Positions 47,901-54,519 of a stretch of 64,000 bases of DNA are shown in pieces (position 1 is the first letter of the stretch; each line of letters opens with the position of its first letter). The translations under genes and the position numbers were made by a program. Origin of the DNA: an uncultured Clostridium sp. (GTDB lineage: Bacteria > Bacillota > Clostridia > Lachnospirales > Lachnospiraceae); the NCBI GenBank assembly GCA_902496665.1, contig CABVBU010000008.1, positions 1 to 64,000 on the forward strand, read 5' to 3'. The notes below the pieces were generated by a model. It was not told the origin of the DNA. It worked only from the letters and a program-made list of their open reading frames with translations, and did no database searches.

Positions 47901-49170
47901 CAGATCGTCCGAGAGGTATCCGGGAATGACCAGTTATGATGTGAGATCCGGTCTGCACCGAATTGACCGGATCCCGGAAGGAAAATATGTGCTTCTTGAG
48001 ACGAGAGTTCCGGACGGTTATCAGGGAGCGGAACCGATCCTTATCACGGTAGACCAGACGGGGAATATCGTCCGTTATGAGGTGGAAAACAGACGGACAC
48101 CAGAAGAAAAGATGGCATGTGGCAGGATCAGGATCCGAAAGACAGATGCGGAGGATAAAGAATTGAAACTTTCCGGGGCATGGTTTGAGGCGGTCTGCGT
48201 ACAGACGGGAGAAAAGACGGTATTTATGACAGGTGCGGACGGAATTGCGCTGTCACCGAAGCTCCCGATCGGTTATCTGAAAAATGGTGCCTGGGTCATG
48301 TACGAGTATGAGGTTCGGGAGATCCAGTCCCCGCCCGGATATGGGTGTTCGGAAGAGACATTTTCTGTCGTATTTGACAGGGAAAAAGAATCGGTGATCC
48401 AGTTGTATGAACTTTCGATTACGAATAAAAAGACGAGAGCGCAGTTCAGCAAGTTAGATATGGTGACAGGGGAAGAACTTCCTGGAGCGTCCCTGGAGTT
48501 AAAAACGGCGGATGGAACGGTCATCGATTCCTGGATATCAGGGAAAACTCCGCATTTTGTGGAGGGAACGCTGACAGCAGGAGAGACGTATATCCTGACG
48601 GAAATATCTGCGCCGGATGGGTATGAGATCGCTGAATCCATCAAATTTACAGTGCCAATGGATGGAAGCTTTATAAAAATCGAGATGACAGACCATAGAA
48701 AAACACCGGACGAGCCGGAAAGACCTACTAAACCGGAGCTGCCGACAGAGCCGGATGAACCTGAGACAACGGAACCGGAAAAGACGCCGACAGCACCAGG
48801 GGAATCGGAGACGCCTGAGAGTCCGGCAGAGCCGGAACAGCCAACAGCGCCCACTCCGCATGACAAACCGAAGAAACCGGTGGAGGCAGAGTGGACAGAA
48901 CCGGAATCAGAGGAGGAATCGAAACCAGAACGGGACCGGGAAAAGACGTATGGCAGGATCACGGTACGCTATGAGCGGGAATTTTCCGGCAGTGCAGAGG
49001 GAGGAGTCCGTCAGAAGGACAGGACAAGTCTCAGGACCCCGGAGACTGGAGATACCCGGAGACCGGAAATTGCGGTATTTGGTCTGTTTATCGGATTCCT
49101 TGGTCTTTGGTATCTGCATATAAAGAAGGAGGAAAATGAGAGAAAAGAAGAACGTAAGGATAAAAAATGA
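38998..49170 (+). CDS. Giant SpaA/Cna-B repeat surface protein with sorting-signal-like C-terminus
   Basis: A 3,390-residue surface protein from a 10.2-kb gene. A signal peptide ends near residue 34 (PFPSEA). The next stretch, with YYCLDGGKGW and FWAYPDNW, recalls thioester-type adhesin heads. At least seven Cna-B/SpaA prealbumin-like domains follow, recognised by ends such as YILEELEAPDGYV, YILEELETPGGYI, YVLLETRVPDGYQ and YILTEISAPDGYE; these commonly form Lys-Asn isopeptide bonds. A Pro/Glu/Thr-rich wall-spanning region precedes TPETGD, a hydrophobic helix and a charged tail, a sortase-like signal lacking the Leu of LPxTG. No sortase gene lies in the window. GGGGGAT precedes the ATG. Confidence 0.88.
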   Translation: MEEKKRRRWLAGFLAVIMTITGVGIPLPFPSEASDVWPQKSTAPYYCLDGGKGWKKVDRYDMYKFDTMPSPLTETQAKRLFWAYPDNWSALKDAAKKFDPGLYAEIASTTSSANIVKYVKDDAGTKFAWVADNPEIEDRAIAVMEQASSVGLAAGKEAPDAIRGATSEDTAVPFQVLPFSDGPGALDTEFVLGKEFIRDIAKIEPQSVWDNGSTGGNVGWLDASQDKNIAKSVMGQNLYEVTWSGDAIRIHNNGSVTANENAVGSNMTDEEKYNKTTVRYKITMKGNSGWYTEGSWNPEYLREWMDFKVCINAPEHQRLYKADMRIIPSDMVFYLVISQDGESGEPGGAGDGEMPEYGVETPTLEFQIYRHKETFSADYNVRLVKHDDETGMPLKGSQFYLYERFEDGGKISKTDGEGRLAEKNLSFRPWSGFQVFSEGTTDEKGEITYKDARKYAYEKTYCDGHAAPSWANMPEDQEDGDSGDEDGKKSDAYEEAAEQTRDNNRAAAKQWMELVEACETEAEGGCHFHWLADENAYDEVQEVLESGEPDGRSRKSAGNERKLRAASEAAFEESGCKADCEETYRKFIGLRFTYTWKEIQARNGYILHDLHLDDIPVEMITTDSSQAGADAEKRSGSSREITENIWYSGNGMTGGSTVSERKIPVVKSRAGTIMKRTASNAEADTKEAAVKVTASNAEKKSIFDRFYGWFMGRSREEADDGEESDDWGEFEGVGDFEDILADAEEDGIRHLDLGDSERYSHCNGAEDCGDAWHVYDHRTEGRIHITKKDRDLFRGESDDYSSYGDAEGDGTLEGAVYGLFAAEDIVHPDAEVTGNGILTNTGVVYKKNDLVAAAATDQDGNADFLCYTEAPGMEYDYTAGKIRKRTDISWNGPGNLYQENMEKNGNWWIGRPLILGKYYIKELSRSEGYELSVNGMDQEITNRGAGFETPGSVTDANGTAVVTMPELAAAMEGDDGSGKGYDELPFAVTSVGTAGENGDEGYEIFAYGFPEGTKFYRVDTGEELVTGPHVTGTEEVIVKDEAGRTVWKRAESGSSDLLYQPELDAAGNITGQEPVSRIEPQILKAEQIPEKIPMSLSNLSVNEEDERFQVKLEDCDLSDETSESFLFLKAQTEELLGKNGYEVPVTAGGIRSLEDVPVYSRGVKKGQKDLWGMTTDPGEPAKKTVYGAAVQEITVPAEKNSCVLDLMRSIFSWYQEHPQWNFCGIDGIRKEDAGYQVTLYAGASSIGNRRFFTSKVENGKKTTDSVYAVYEDPVNLRWVYQEYKNSGKFRFQIDRQYVIGSAGNRRYYLDATLTPALMPGTDGKLTEIMHQVMVYHKEGEEVIDYLSGDPAHGYRVPLTRTEDKIEVTTEKELVEKDVELQSVVREKTGVYRIQVRTSGKDSFGKDFNDGKTSLTLNFIVKLPEKDHVLTEKEIQMIGNANVWGYQAGDRIGYAEYLVKFSGAALAVSVSKNQAPSDTYITAKRLVYRGQDKISEDGDTGLTPVLVLERPVKQKVRVEKKTDDRKNIGNFRFKIYLKSNLERIFCTKDGEISWVDKNGKTVQIEEYQKNFPELVQKLYTKKADRQVLETVERKIDPDHGKAGTVKGYNYEKFFAAIRTADADRWKRRGLLWNTSFKSFAASLITGKQNEINTSEYAKENAKRSDAVRQFAIDWYLKAEQEQMKQGENAYSDEQYDHALYLAIQKAEDYLQPFFKYDLEKIYAITWDSEENGGLDGDRTTLAVRKENGQAQEEAASAVSKYLPYGEYVIVEEQPHVPELLDFKNRHYEIDAPKEIFLPVAGGQTGAGDDWKEKYVYRTADSPWDLTKKYLIRFNEEPAENQKQELREYVICAHSNDGDFEVYPYGLSEKKRAVHYEPYRNEKVKQYYHYRSDSENGAKKDGKEMMTGVKTAYDGEYAPMLVPWSIVDPNEENEDTVWAGYGEKTFLNRKYFSNLRIEKLDAETGEPILHDDAVFGVYRAERNEADNGDGAVRCYTADTMILGSQYFLEAMRAKEIRPFARKAAGAGELFYGTVPAGTPICQESDLVSFTDKNGLQTGTLMAIPTIRDIEEKGILQAVGYAKTPNPLPAGVYVLAEVKPPSGYVRSGPVAVEIYSDRILYSGGRTEGKTAAAVYGYEQDPDGIHPENVTDTARIYAENTATILEISKTKIIDSTRGMKVSGRVEGTISELRAQYGLENLDLAYNHAGTYQGFGWKKGTLEMLEQRKRDGERVEIVYENGIFQGYGYVTRKLETADHQNPYVTGAKLALYDAIRIKQTGDSQDHAFEGVEVTRDRNGNVTDIVVKEGYAGEKLEFSRDRASVDEMRGEDTWEIKTVKRRDTSVLFYDLGNLDVIKKGKDGTFYGYDREGRQQKITFDTESIYALKNGQPVFEISGGDFTKLVYDRKSKVFTAMDPETILFHLDGSLCRDAEVDAYTGLAYVKKTEIGSNGREQQVFYVWPVVKETDTAGNLTGRRKILTGRPAEIMEGSENAYITGTWNTETGVFEKWMEPVLDEFGLVKYYPESGALYKKGEPVYDRDGDYVTYRYEDLLEMENRAAYHLNEREKLLDVGDPENEADDVPLKHRKGEAYLIPNVWISGEKTIQDGRMDERTDGQPDLLRRVIPGSYILEELEAPDGYVRTFPSAVEVKETNEIQRVLLSDEKTKVEIAKIDGTEDYRQKVENRTDMETGETGTEIRGTYSQTFVTGAKLALFKAKRVNTADHDKYPKGYYLVKTEETPAVWNSEDPVDNHKVSVTAMWITDEKPKYFEGIPVGDYILEELETPGGYIPASMEITVEETGNLQSFVLKDDHTKLEVLKLERNASGEKEPLSWPAAAEFVLCEAALDENGEAKTENGAYLYRKDRIVDSWKADDLSEYVPAIPEVYEKMFGQYGNEFRQFSWKKESEGRVTSGNARLLEDMATENRKIITQIWELSDGSRMRVSVTVDGDPKRLTSDGQLSPRFEYQFRYHDRSSERYPGMTSYDVRSGLHRIDRIPEGKYVLLETRVPDGYQGAEPILITVDQTGNIVRYEVENRRTPEEKMACGRIRIRKTDAEDKELKLSGAWFEAVCVQTGEKTVFMTGADGIALSPKLPIGYLKNGAWVMYEYEVREIQSPPGYGCSEETFSVVFDREKESVIQLYELSITNKKTRAQFSKLDMVTGEELPGASLELKTADGTVIDSWISGKTPHFVEGTLTAGETYILTEISAPDGYEIAESIKFTVPMDGSFIKIEMTDHRKTPDEPERPTKPELPTEPDEPETTEPEKTPTAPGESETPESPAEPEQPTAPTPHDKPKKPVEAEWTEPESEEESKPERDREKTYGRITVRYEREFSGSAEGGVRQKDRTSLRTPETGDTRRPEIAVFGLFIGFLGLWYLHIKKEENERKEERKDKK

Positions 49171-50278
49171 TGGGAGCCGAATATTCCGGCTTCCTGTCAA
49201 AAAAATTTCCGGTTTTTTAGGAAGTGTGATGTTTCTGTCATGTCTGGCATTTCCGCTGCCTACGTTTGCAGAGAGAATGTTGCAGGATGAAACCATACTA
49301 GAGGAGGAAATATCATTGGAAGAGGAGGCACTATCAGCGGAGAAAATATCGCAGACGGAGGAAACGAAGTTGGAAGAAGAAAAAGCATTTGCGGAGGAAA
49401 CACTTTTCACGGAGGAGGCAGCATCTGGAAATAAAAAATCAGAAGAAAAAGAGACTCTGACCTATGAAAGCCCGATATTTACGGATGGAGGTGAGGCATT
49501 CATACCGGAAGAGACAAGAATCGAAGGGGAAAAGGAATACCGGTTGGTATCAAAACGAATCAGAAATGCGAAAAAAGCCGGAGAAATAACATATGCCCAG
49601 GTGACAATTCCCTATGACCTGGAAGGTGATGATACAGTGCCGGAGACGGCAGACGTTCCGCTTATCGATGAGGAGTCCGGCATAGAGTTTGAGCGGGAAC
49701 TTTCTCTTATAGATGTGGAAGAGACATCGAGAAGCTGGTCGGATACCTTTTCCTTTTTTGTGACGGTATCTGGATACGGGGCAGATTCGTTCTATTTGGG
49801 AGATATGGAGATTCCTGGCGATGCAGATCTTGCTGATTATGGAGAAAAATTTTTAGAACTTGCAGGGCTGTCCCTGGAATATTATCGGGTGGACCGGGTG
49901 GAATGGGACGGAGAACCTTATATGGACGGGGAGGTGATGTGCAGAAATGCAACTGCAGGCGGAAGCAAGCTGATTCGAAATGTAAAAGCCAAATATGGAG
50001 GCCAGATCCGAACACCGGATCTGGAAGGAAAGCAGTATATTGGAATTTATGAGGAAGTTCTTCCAGAAACGGAAAATAAGACAGAGAACGCAAGCCTGGC
50101 GGAAGAAGAAATGGATCACTCAGATCTTTTGAAAGCCAGTCTGGCAGAGAGGATCATAGAATGGCTGGAGAGCCATGTCACAACGATAACGGTCAGTATC
50201 GGGATCCTGCTCTTTTTAGCAGCGGGAATCTGGTTATTCGTGAAGACAGGAAAAAAGCCAGGGCGTCAGTCACCCTAG
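49136..50278 (+). CDS. Secreted, membrane-anchored Glu-rich protein
   Basis: A 380-residue protein with a signal peptide ending near LPTFA, then about 65 residues of irregular Glu-rich repeats (EEEISLEEEALSAEK-like), a soluble domain (about 105-300) of unknown family, and a single C-terminal transmembrane helix with a short basic tail. It lacks a sortase motif, so it should stay in the membrane. Its start, behind AAGGAGG, overlaps the end of the giant gene by 35 bases in another frame, so the two are translationally linked. It may assist display of the giant protein; this is inference. Confidence 0.75.
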   Translation: MREKKNVRIKNDGSRIFRLPVKKISGFLGSVMFLSCLAFPLPTFAERMLQDETILEEEISLEEEALSAEKISQTEETKLEEEKAFAEETLFTEEAASGNKKSEEKETLTYESPIFTDGGEAFIPEETRIEGEKEYRLVSKRIRNAKKAGEITYAQVTIPYDLEGDDTVPETADVPLIDEESGIEFERELSLIDVEETSRSWSDTFSFFVTVSGYGADSFYLGDMEIPGDADLADYGEKFLELAGLSLEYYRVDRVEWDGEPYMDGEVMCRNATAGGSKLIRNVKAKYGGQIRTPDLEGKQYIGIYEEVLPETENKTENASLAEEEMDHSDLLKASLAERIIEWLESHVTTITVSIGILLFLAAGIWLFVKTGKKPGRQSP

Positions 50279-50626
50279 CTTTTCCTGCCAGTCTTTTTCC
50301 TTAAAACCGGTGAGAACAAAGGAATCGCTGATAACTAACGGACGTTTTACAAGCATTCCGTCTGTTGCGAGCAGGGCGATCTGCTCTTCTTCGTTCATCG
50401 TTGGGAGTTTATCCTTCAATCCCATGGATTTATAGATAAGTCCGCTGGTGTTAAAGAATTTTTTTAACGGAAGTCCGCTCTTTTTATACCATTCTTTCAG
50501 TTCCTCCGCAGTGGGATTGTTCTCCTTGATGTGGCGGCTGGTATAGGATACATGATGCTCATCAAGCCAGCGCTTTGCCTTCTGACAGGTAGAACAGGGC
50601 GGATATTCTAGAAAAAGAATACTCAT
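50270..50626 (-). CDS. ArsC/Spx-family thioredoxin-fold protein
   Basis: A 118-residue member of the ArsC/Spx family. The redox motif is CSTC within LEYPPCSTCQKAKRWL, the spacing used by Spx-type regulators and YffB-like reductases, and the later LLATDGMLVKRP is typical. It could be a reductase or a regulator; arsenate genes are not nearby. The start MSILF follows GGAGGTG; the open frame upstream is non-coding. Its 3' end overlaps the convergent gene by nine bases. Confidence 0.87.
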   Translation of the reverse strand: MSILFLEYPPCSTCQKAKRWLDEHHVSYTSRHIKENNPTAEELKEWYKKSGLPLKKFFNTSGLIYKSMGLKDKLPTMNEEEQIALLATDGMLVKRPLVISDSFVLTGFKEKDWQEKLG

Positions 50627-50813
50627 AGTGAAAAACACCTCCATGGGCTTAGTATAATGGATTTTCGCGGAGAATACAATGAGAAGGAAAAGAATTGAAG
50701 GGAGACTGCTGCGGTTCCCAGGATAGGACTGACGTGAAGAAGCCATTCTGTAAAACATGTGTTAATGGTGGAAAGTCCTAAAGAAACGGCAATCGCGGGC
50801 ATAGAAGAAAAAC

Positions 50814-51338
50814 ATGGATATATTGATTTTCCTCTCAGAATTCATGGTTCCGCTCACGGTATTTTATATCGTTGGTTCCGGAATCCTCGCAAAACGACCG
50901 GTATTTGACGATTTCCTGGATGGTGCAAAGGAAGGAATGCGGACGGTGGCGGATGTACTTCCAACATTGATCGGACTGATGACTGCGGTGGGAGTTTTGA
51001 GAGCTTCCGGAATTCTGGAGGAATTATCAGAACTTTTGAAATTCCCAGCCGCACTCTGCCATATCCCGGTTCCGGTAATTCCGATCATCCTGGTGCGGAT
51101 CATATCCAGTTCCGCGGCTGTCGGCCTGATCCTTGATATTTTTAAAGAATACGGTCCAGATTCCTTGGTGGGAAATATGGTCTCGATCATGATGGGGTGT
51201 ACGGAGACGGTATTTTACACCATGAGTGTATATTTTATGTCTGCCCATATCCGAAGGACCCGTTGGACACTGCCGGGAGCTCTAGTCGCGACAGCGGCCG
51301 GGATAGCTGCAAGTATCTTTCTGGTGGATTTACTGTAA
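50814..51338 (+). CDS. spmB: Spore maturation protein B
   Basis: A 174-residue membrane protein with the Gate domain of SpmB, partner of SpmA in spore core dehydration. Typical stretches are PVFDDFLDGAKEGM, LPTLIGLMTAVGVLRASG, and MMGCTETVFYTMSVYF. Length is normal. It lacks its usual direct neighbour: spmA lies about 26 kb upstream, beyond the transporter, pseudopilus and surface-protein genes. The ribosome binding site is weak (GAAGAA). Confidence 0.92.
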   Translation: MDILIFLSEFMVPLTVFYIVGSGILAKRPVFDDFLDGAKEGMRTVADVLPTLIGLMTAVGVLRASGILEELSELLKFPAALCHIPVPVIPIILVRIISSSAAVGLILDIFKEYGPDSLVGNMVSIMMGCTETVFYTMSVYFMSAHIRRTRWTLPGALVATAAGIAASIFLVDLL

Positions 51339-51454
51339 GACCGCCAGGATGTCAGGTAAAAAGCCAGGCGTTCTCAGCGGCAGAACAGCAGTGGGGACAT
51401 AGCAGGAGAAGAGGCTGTAAGTCCTGAAATTTCCCGGAAAAACTTGGAAATCAG

Positions 51455-51483
51455 TTGTGCCGTCAGTTGGAATCGGTTATAAT
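51455..51483 (+). promoter_or_regulatory. Promoter of the FabT-type regulator gene
   Basis: TTGTGC (51455-51460) and a perfect TATAAT (51478-51483) with a 17-base spacer. Transcription should start near 51490, which supports a translation start downstream of it. Confidence 0.7.
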
Positions 51484-51556
51484 AAAACCCATAAAAGACA
51501 AAAGATTCGGGCTGCCAGAAGAGATCAGACAGCCAGGGAGAAAGAGGATTCCGCTG

Positions 51557-52018
51557 TTGGACGATTATAAGGAACTGAATGAGATCCTGGTGAGATTATT
51601 CCGCAGCATCATGGATGTTGAGGAGAAAGCGGTCATTACCCAGGAATTCCAGGATATAACAAATAACGATATGCATGTGATCGAGGCCATCGGCATAGGA
51701 ACGCCGAAAAATATGTCCTCGATCGCGAAAAAACTCTCCGTCACGGTGGGAACCCTGACGATCGCAATGAACAGCCTGGTTAAAAAAGGCTATGTGAAGA
51801 GAGAACGCGGTGAGGAAGACCGTCGGGTCGTATATATTTCGCTTTCAGATAAGGGCAAAAAGGCGTTTGTTCATCATGCAAGATTCCACAAAGAGATGAT
51901 CACATCCATCATGGATGAATTTGATGATGATGAGAAAAAGATCCTGATCCGGGGTCTCACGAAACTGGATAACTGGTTTAAGGATAAGGAGGAAGAGAAT
52001 AAAAAAAATCGGGTGTAG
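51557..52018 (+). CDS. fabT: MarR-family regulator resembling FabT
   Basis: A 153-residue winged-helix repressor. The sequence follows streptococcal FabT closely in layout: DITNNDMHVIEAIG, then the helix-turn-helix SIAKKLSVTVGTLTIAMN, then the wing KRERGEEDRRVVYISL, and a dimerisation helix with ARFHKEMI. FabT represses fatty acid synthesis genes when bound to acyl-ACP. The start is placed at a TTG eight bases after AGAGGA, because the promoter at 51455-51483 rules out the longer frame; this gives the size usual for FabT. Normally the gene leads the fab operon; here it is about 39 kb from fabH. Confidence 0.82.
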   Translation: MDDYKELNEILVRLFRSIMDVEEKAVITQEFQDITNNDMHVIEAIGIGTPKNMSSIAKKLSVTVGTLTIAMNSLVKKGYVKRERGEEDRRVVYISLSDKGKKAFVHHARFHKEMITSIMDEFDDDEKKILIRGLTKLDNWFKDKEEENKKNRV

Positions 52019-52057
52019 GAACGATAGATACCGCCCCATAATAAGAGGTGTAAAAGG

Positions 52058-52091
52058 CAGATGTTCTTAATTAAAGGACATCTGTTTTTTT
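52058..52091 (+). terminator. Intrinsic terminator after the FabT-type gene
   Basis: CAGATGTTC (52058-52066) pairs with GGACATCTG (52076-52084), with one G-T pair, followed by seven T residues. Confidence 0.85.
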
Positions 52092-52396
52092 ATGCAGAAA
52101 ATCATAGAGCAGGCAGTGGGAATGGCAATGAAGGTAAGTCTGCCGGATGTCCATCTGACACGGACACACGCCAGAAAAAAGGATACCGATAAGAAGATGG
52201 AGAAGGAGTAGAATAACAATACTTAAAAAAGTAAAGCAAATATAAAAATAACTTTACAATATTAAATACAATCCACAAAACAAGTACTTATTTAAAGATG
52301 GTCAATAGTTCACTCTGAACAAAATTTCCAGCCACATTGTAAAAAACAACTAAATGAACTGGCAAAATAGTCTGAATATATATGCATAATCGTTAA

Positions 52397-52425
52397 TTGA
52401 CAAATCCAATTATGGACAGTAGAAT
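52397..52425 (+). promoter_or_regulatory. Promoter of the oligopeptide ABC operon
   Basis: A perfect TTGACA (52397-52402) and TAGAAT (52420-52425) with a 17-base spacer. Transcription should start near 52432, 125 bases before the first start codon. Confidence 0.8.
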
Positions 52426-52476
52426 AAAACGCAATTACAGGAGCAGAAAAAACAAAAAGAAAAAAGATAATTGTTG

Positions 52477-52518
52477 AGCATACAATGGCGTATCAAAAGA
52501 CGCATTGTGTGCTTTTTT
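52477..52518 (+). terminator. Leader terminator (attenuator) of the oligopeptide ABC operon
   Basis: AGCATACAATGGCGT (52477-52491) pairs with ACGCATTGTGTGCT (52500-52513), with one bulged G, followed by six T residues. It lies between the promoter and the first gene, so readthrough must be regulated or partial. Confidence 0.75.
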
Positions 52519-52556
52519 ATTTGTTTTTTCTGGATAGCAAGAAGGGAGAGGACAAT

Positions 52557-53501
52557 ATGAGAAAATTCATCGTAGGACGGGTACTTTCCATTATTCCAGT
52601 ATTGATCATCGTATCCGTCGTTATCTTTTCAGTAGTGCACCTGACACCTGGTGATCCGGCAGCTTCTATTCTTGGCGATGAGGCCACGGTGGAAGATATC
52701 GCGGCGCTCCGGGCGAAGATGGGTCTGGATAAACCTGTGGTAGAGCAGTATTTCATCTGGATAGGAAATATCTTCCACGGAGACTTCGGTATGAGTGTTG
52801 CCGGCAACGAGACGGTGGCCAGCATGATCTCAAGTCACTGGGAGCCAACGATCTCCCTCACGATCTTTTCTACGATCGTTGCCCTCTGTCTTGCGATTCC
52901 GTTAGGTATCATCGCAGCCAGAAAGAAAGGAACGGCCGTTGATTCCACGGTCTCAGCGATCTCCCTCACAGGAATTTCGCTTCCCAGTTTTTTACTTGGA
53001 CTTTTTCTTATGATGGTATTTGCCGTGAAGTTAAAATGGCTTCCGGTTTCCGGATACAAAACAATGTCAGACGGTTTTATCCCACATATCCGCTCCCTGA
53101 TTCTTCCGGGAGTTGCCTTAGGATTCATGCACTCCGCACTTTTAATGAGAATGACAAAGGCGTCGATGTTAGAAGTGTTAAACAGTGACTACATCAAGAT
53201 GGCGAAAGCAAAAGGCGTAAGAGAATTCTTCCTGATCGCGAAGCACGCGTTCAGGAACGCATTGATCCCGGTCATCACAACGATCGGTCAGAGTATCGTC
53301 GGAGCACTTGCAGGAGCCGCTGTTGTGGAATACATGTTTGCGATCCCAGGTATGGGACAGCTCATGGTAAACTCCATTGGACGCCGCGATTATTACGTGA
53401 TCCAGGCGATCGTCCTGATCATCGCATGTATCAACGTGTTTATCAACCTGCTGGTTGACCTGTTATACGGAATTGCAGATCCGCGAGTACGTCTTGGATA
53501 A
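52557..53501 (+). CDS. Oligopeptide-type ABC transporter permease 1 (DppB/OppB type)
   Basis: A 314-residue permease with six helices. VVHLTPGDPAASILGDEAT near the N-terminus and the coupling loop MAKAKGVREFFLIAKHAFRN are typical of the first permease of peptide importers. The start MRKFIV follows GGGAGAGG; the longer frame lies over the terminator hairpin. It is the first gene of a six-gene operon with DppC, DppD, DppF and two binding proteins. Confidence 0.93.
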   Translation: MRKFIVGRVLSIIPVLIIVSVVIFSVVHLTPGDPAASILGDEATVEDIAALRAKMGLDKPVVEQYFIWIGNIFHGDFGMSVAGNETVASMISSHWEPTISLTIFSTIVALCLAIPLGIIAARKKGTAVDSTVSAISLTGISLPSFLLGLFLMMVFAVKLKWLPVSGYKTMSDGFIPHIRSLILPGVALGFMHSALLMRMTKASMLEVLNSDYIKMAKAKGVREFFLIAKHAFRNALIPVITTIGQSIVGALAGAAVVEYMFAIPGMGQLMVNSIGRRDYYVIQAIVLIIACINVFINLLVDLLYGIADPRVRLG

Positions 53502-53535
53502 AAGACAGTACGACTTGAAGTTGGGAGGAATCAAT

Positions 53536-54459
53536 ATGACAGCTATGACAAAGACAATGAGAATGGATACTCCGTTTACAAAAGAGATGGACGGCTCTTT
53601 AAAGGAAGTAAGAGACCGGCTCTTAAAAGAACAGAGAGAACTCCAGTTACATAAATTCCTTAGAAATAAATTATCGGTGGTCGGTTTCGTGATCGTAGTT
53701 GCAATGCTGACCCTGGCGATCCTGGCACCAGTTCTGGCGCAGTGTGATCCGTTAGCTCTGGACATGAAAGTCCGGTTAAAGGGGCCGAGCGCAGCCCATT
53801 GGTTCGGCACAGACAGCATGGGAAGAGATCTCTTTGCGAGAGTCCTCTATGGAGCAAGAATTTCCATGTTTGTAGGATTTACCGTAGGCATCACATCCGG
53901 ATTTCTCGGAATGATGCTCGGCTTATATGCGACAACTAACAAATATTTGGATAATATACTGATGCGTTTCTGTGACGGTCTTAAGGCTATCCCCTCTACT
54001 CTTCTTGCAATCACCCTTATGACCGTCCTGGGCGCAGACATCAAGAATGTCATTATTGCTCTCACGATTGTAAACACGCCGAGCATGGCGCGTCTTGCAA
54101 GAGGTTCTGCTCTCGTCGCGAGGGAGCAGACCTACGTGGAAGCGATGAGATGCTTAGGTGCGAGCAAGACCAGGATCCTCTGGAACCACATCGCTCCGAA
54201 CATCCTGTCCCCGATCATTGTACAGATGACATTCGTATTTGCCTCTTCCATTATCACAGAGGCGGCACTCAGCTTCCTGGGCGCAGGTGTTCCGGCACCG
54301 GCACCGAGCTGGGGAAATATTTTAAATGAAGGCAAGAACGTTATCTATAATGCATGGTGGATGATCGTATTTCCGGGCGCGTTTACCGCACTTTCAGTCC
54401 TGGGGTTAAACCTTTTAGGCGACGGAATCCGTGATGTCCTTGATCCACTCAGCAAATAA
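53536..54459 (+). CDS. Oligopeptide-type ABC transporter permease 2 (DppC/OppC type)
   Basis: A 307-residue permease. A polar N-terminal extension of about 55 residues precedes the first helix; FGTDSMGRDLFARVLYGARI and the coupling loop EAMRCLGASKTRILWNHIAPN are characteristic. The start MTAMTK follows GGGAGGA, 34 bases after the first permease gene. Overall length is normal for DppC. Confidence 0.94.
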   Translation: MTAMTKTMRMDTPFTKEMDGSLKEVRDRLLKEQRELQLHKFLRNKLSVVGFVIVVAMLTLAILAPVLAQCDPLALDMKVRLKGPSAAHWFGTDSMGRDLFARVLYGARISMFVGFTVGITSGFLGMMLGLYATTNKYLDNILMRFCDGLKAIPSTLLAITLMTVLGADIKNVIIALTIVNTPSMARLARGSALVAREQTYVEAMRCLGASKTRILWNHIAPNILSPIIVQMTFVFASSIITEAALSFLGAGVPAPAPSWGNILNEGKNVIYNAWWMIVFPGAFTALSVLGLNLLGDGIRDVLDPLSK

Positions 54460-54519
54460 CAGAACGGGCGGCTGCCGGAAAGCAGCTGTGACCGTGAAAA
54501 ATTCCAGGAGGTGACGGTT

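Larger units (their letters stand above)
52019..52556 (+). other. Intergenic region upstream of the oligopeptide transporter operon
   Basis: A 538-base AT-rich gap holding the fabT terminator, the operon promoter and the leader terminator annotated separately. A 39-codon open frame (52092-52211) has no ribosome binding site and is not called. The stretch 52212-52396 shows nothing definite. Confidence 0.5.

Noticed and set aside
51455..51556. Longer N-terminus for the FabT-type regulator
   Set aside because: The extra 34 codons overlap a clear promoter, have no ribosome binding site, and FabT proteins start at the position equivalent to the TTG at 51557.
52092..52211. A 39-codon open frame after the fabT terminator
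   Set aside because: It begins right at the terminator T run, has no ribosome binding site, and its sequence is charged and featureless.
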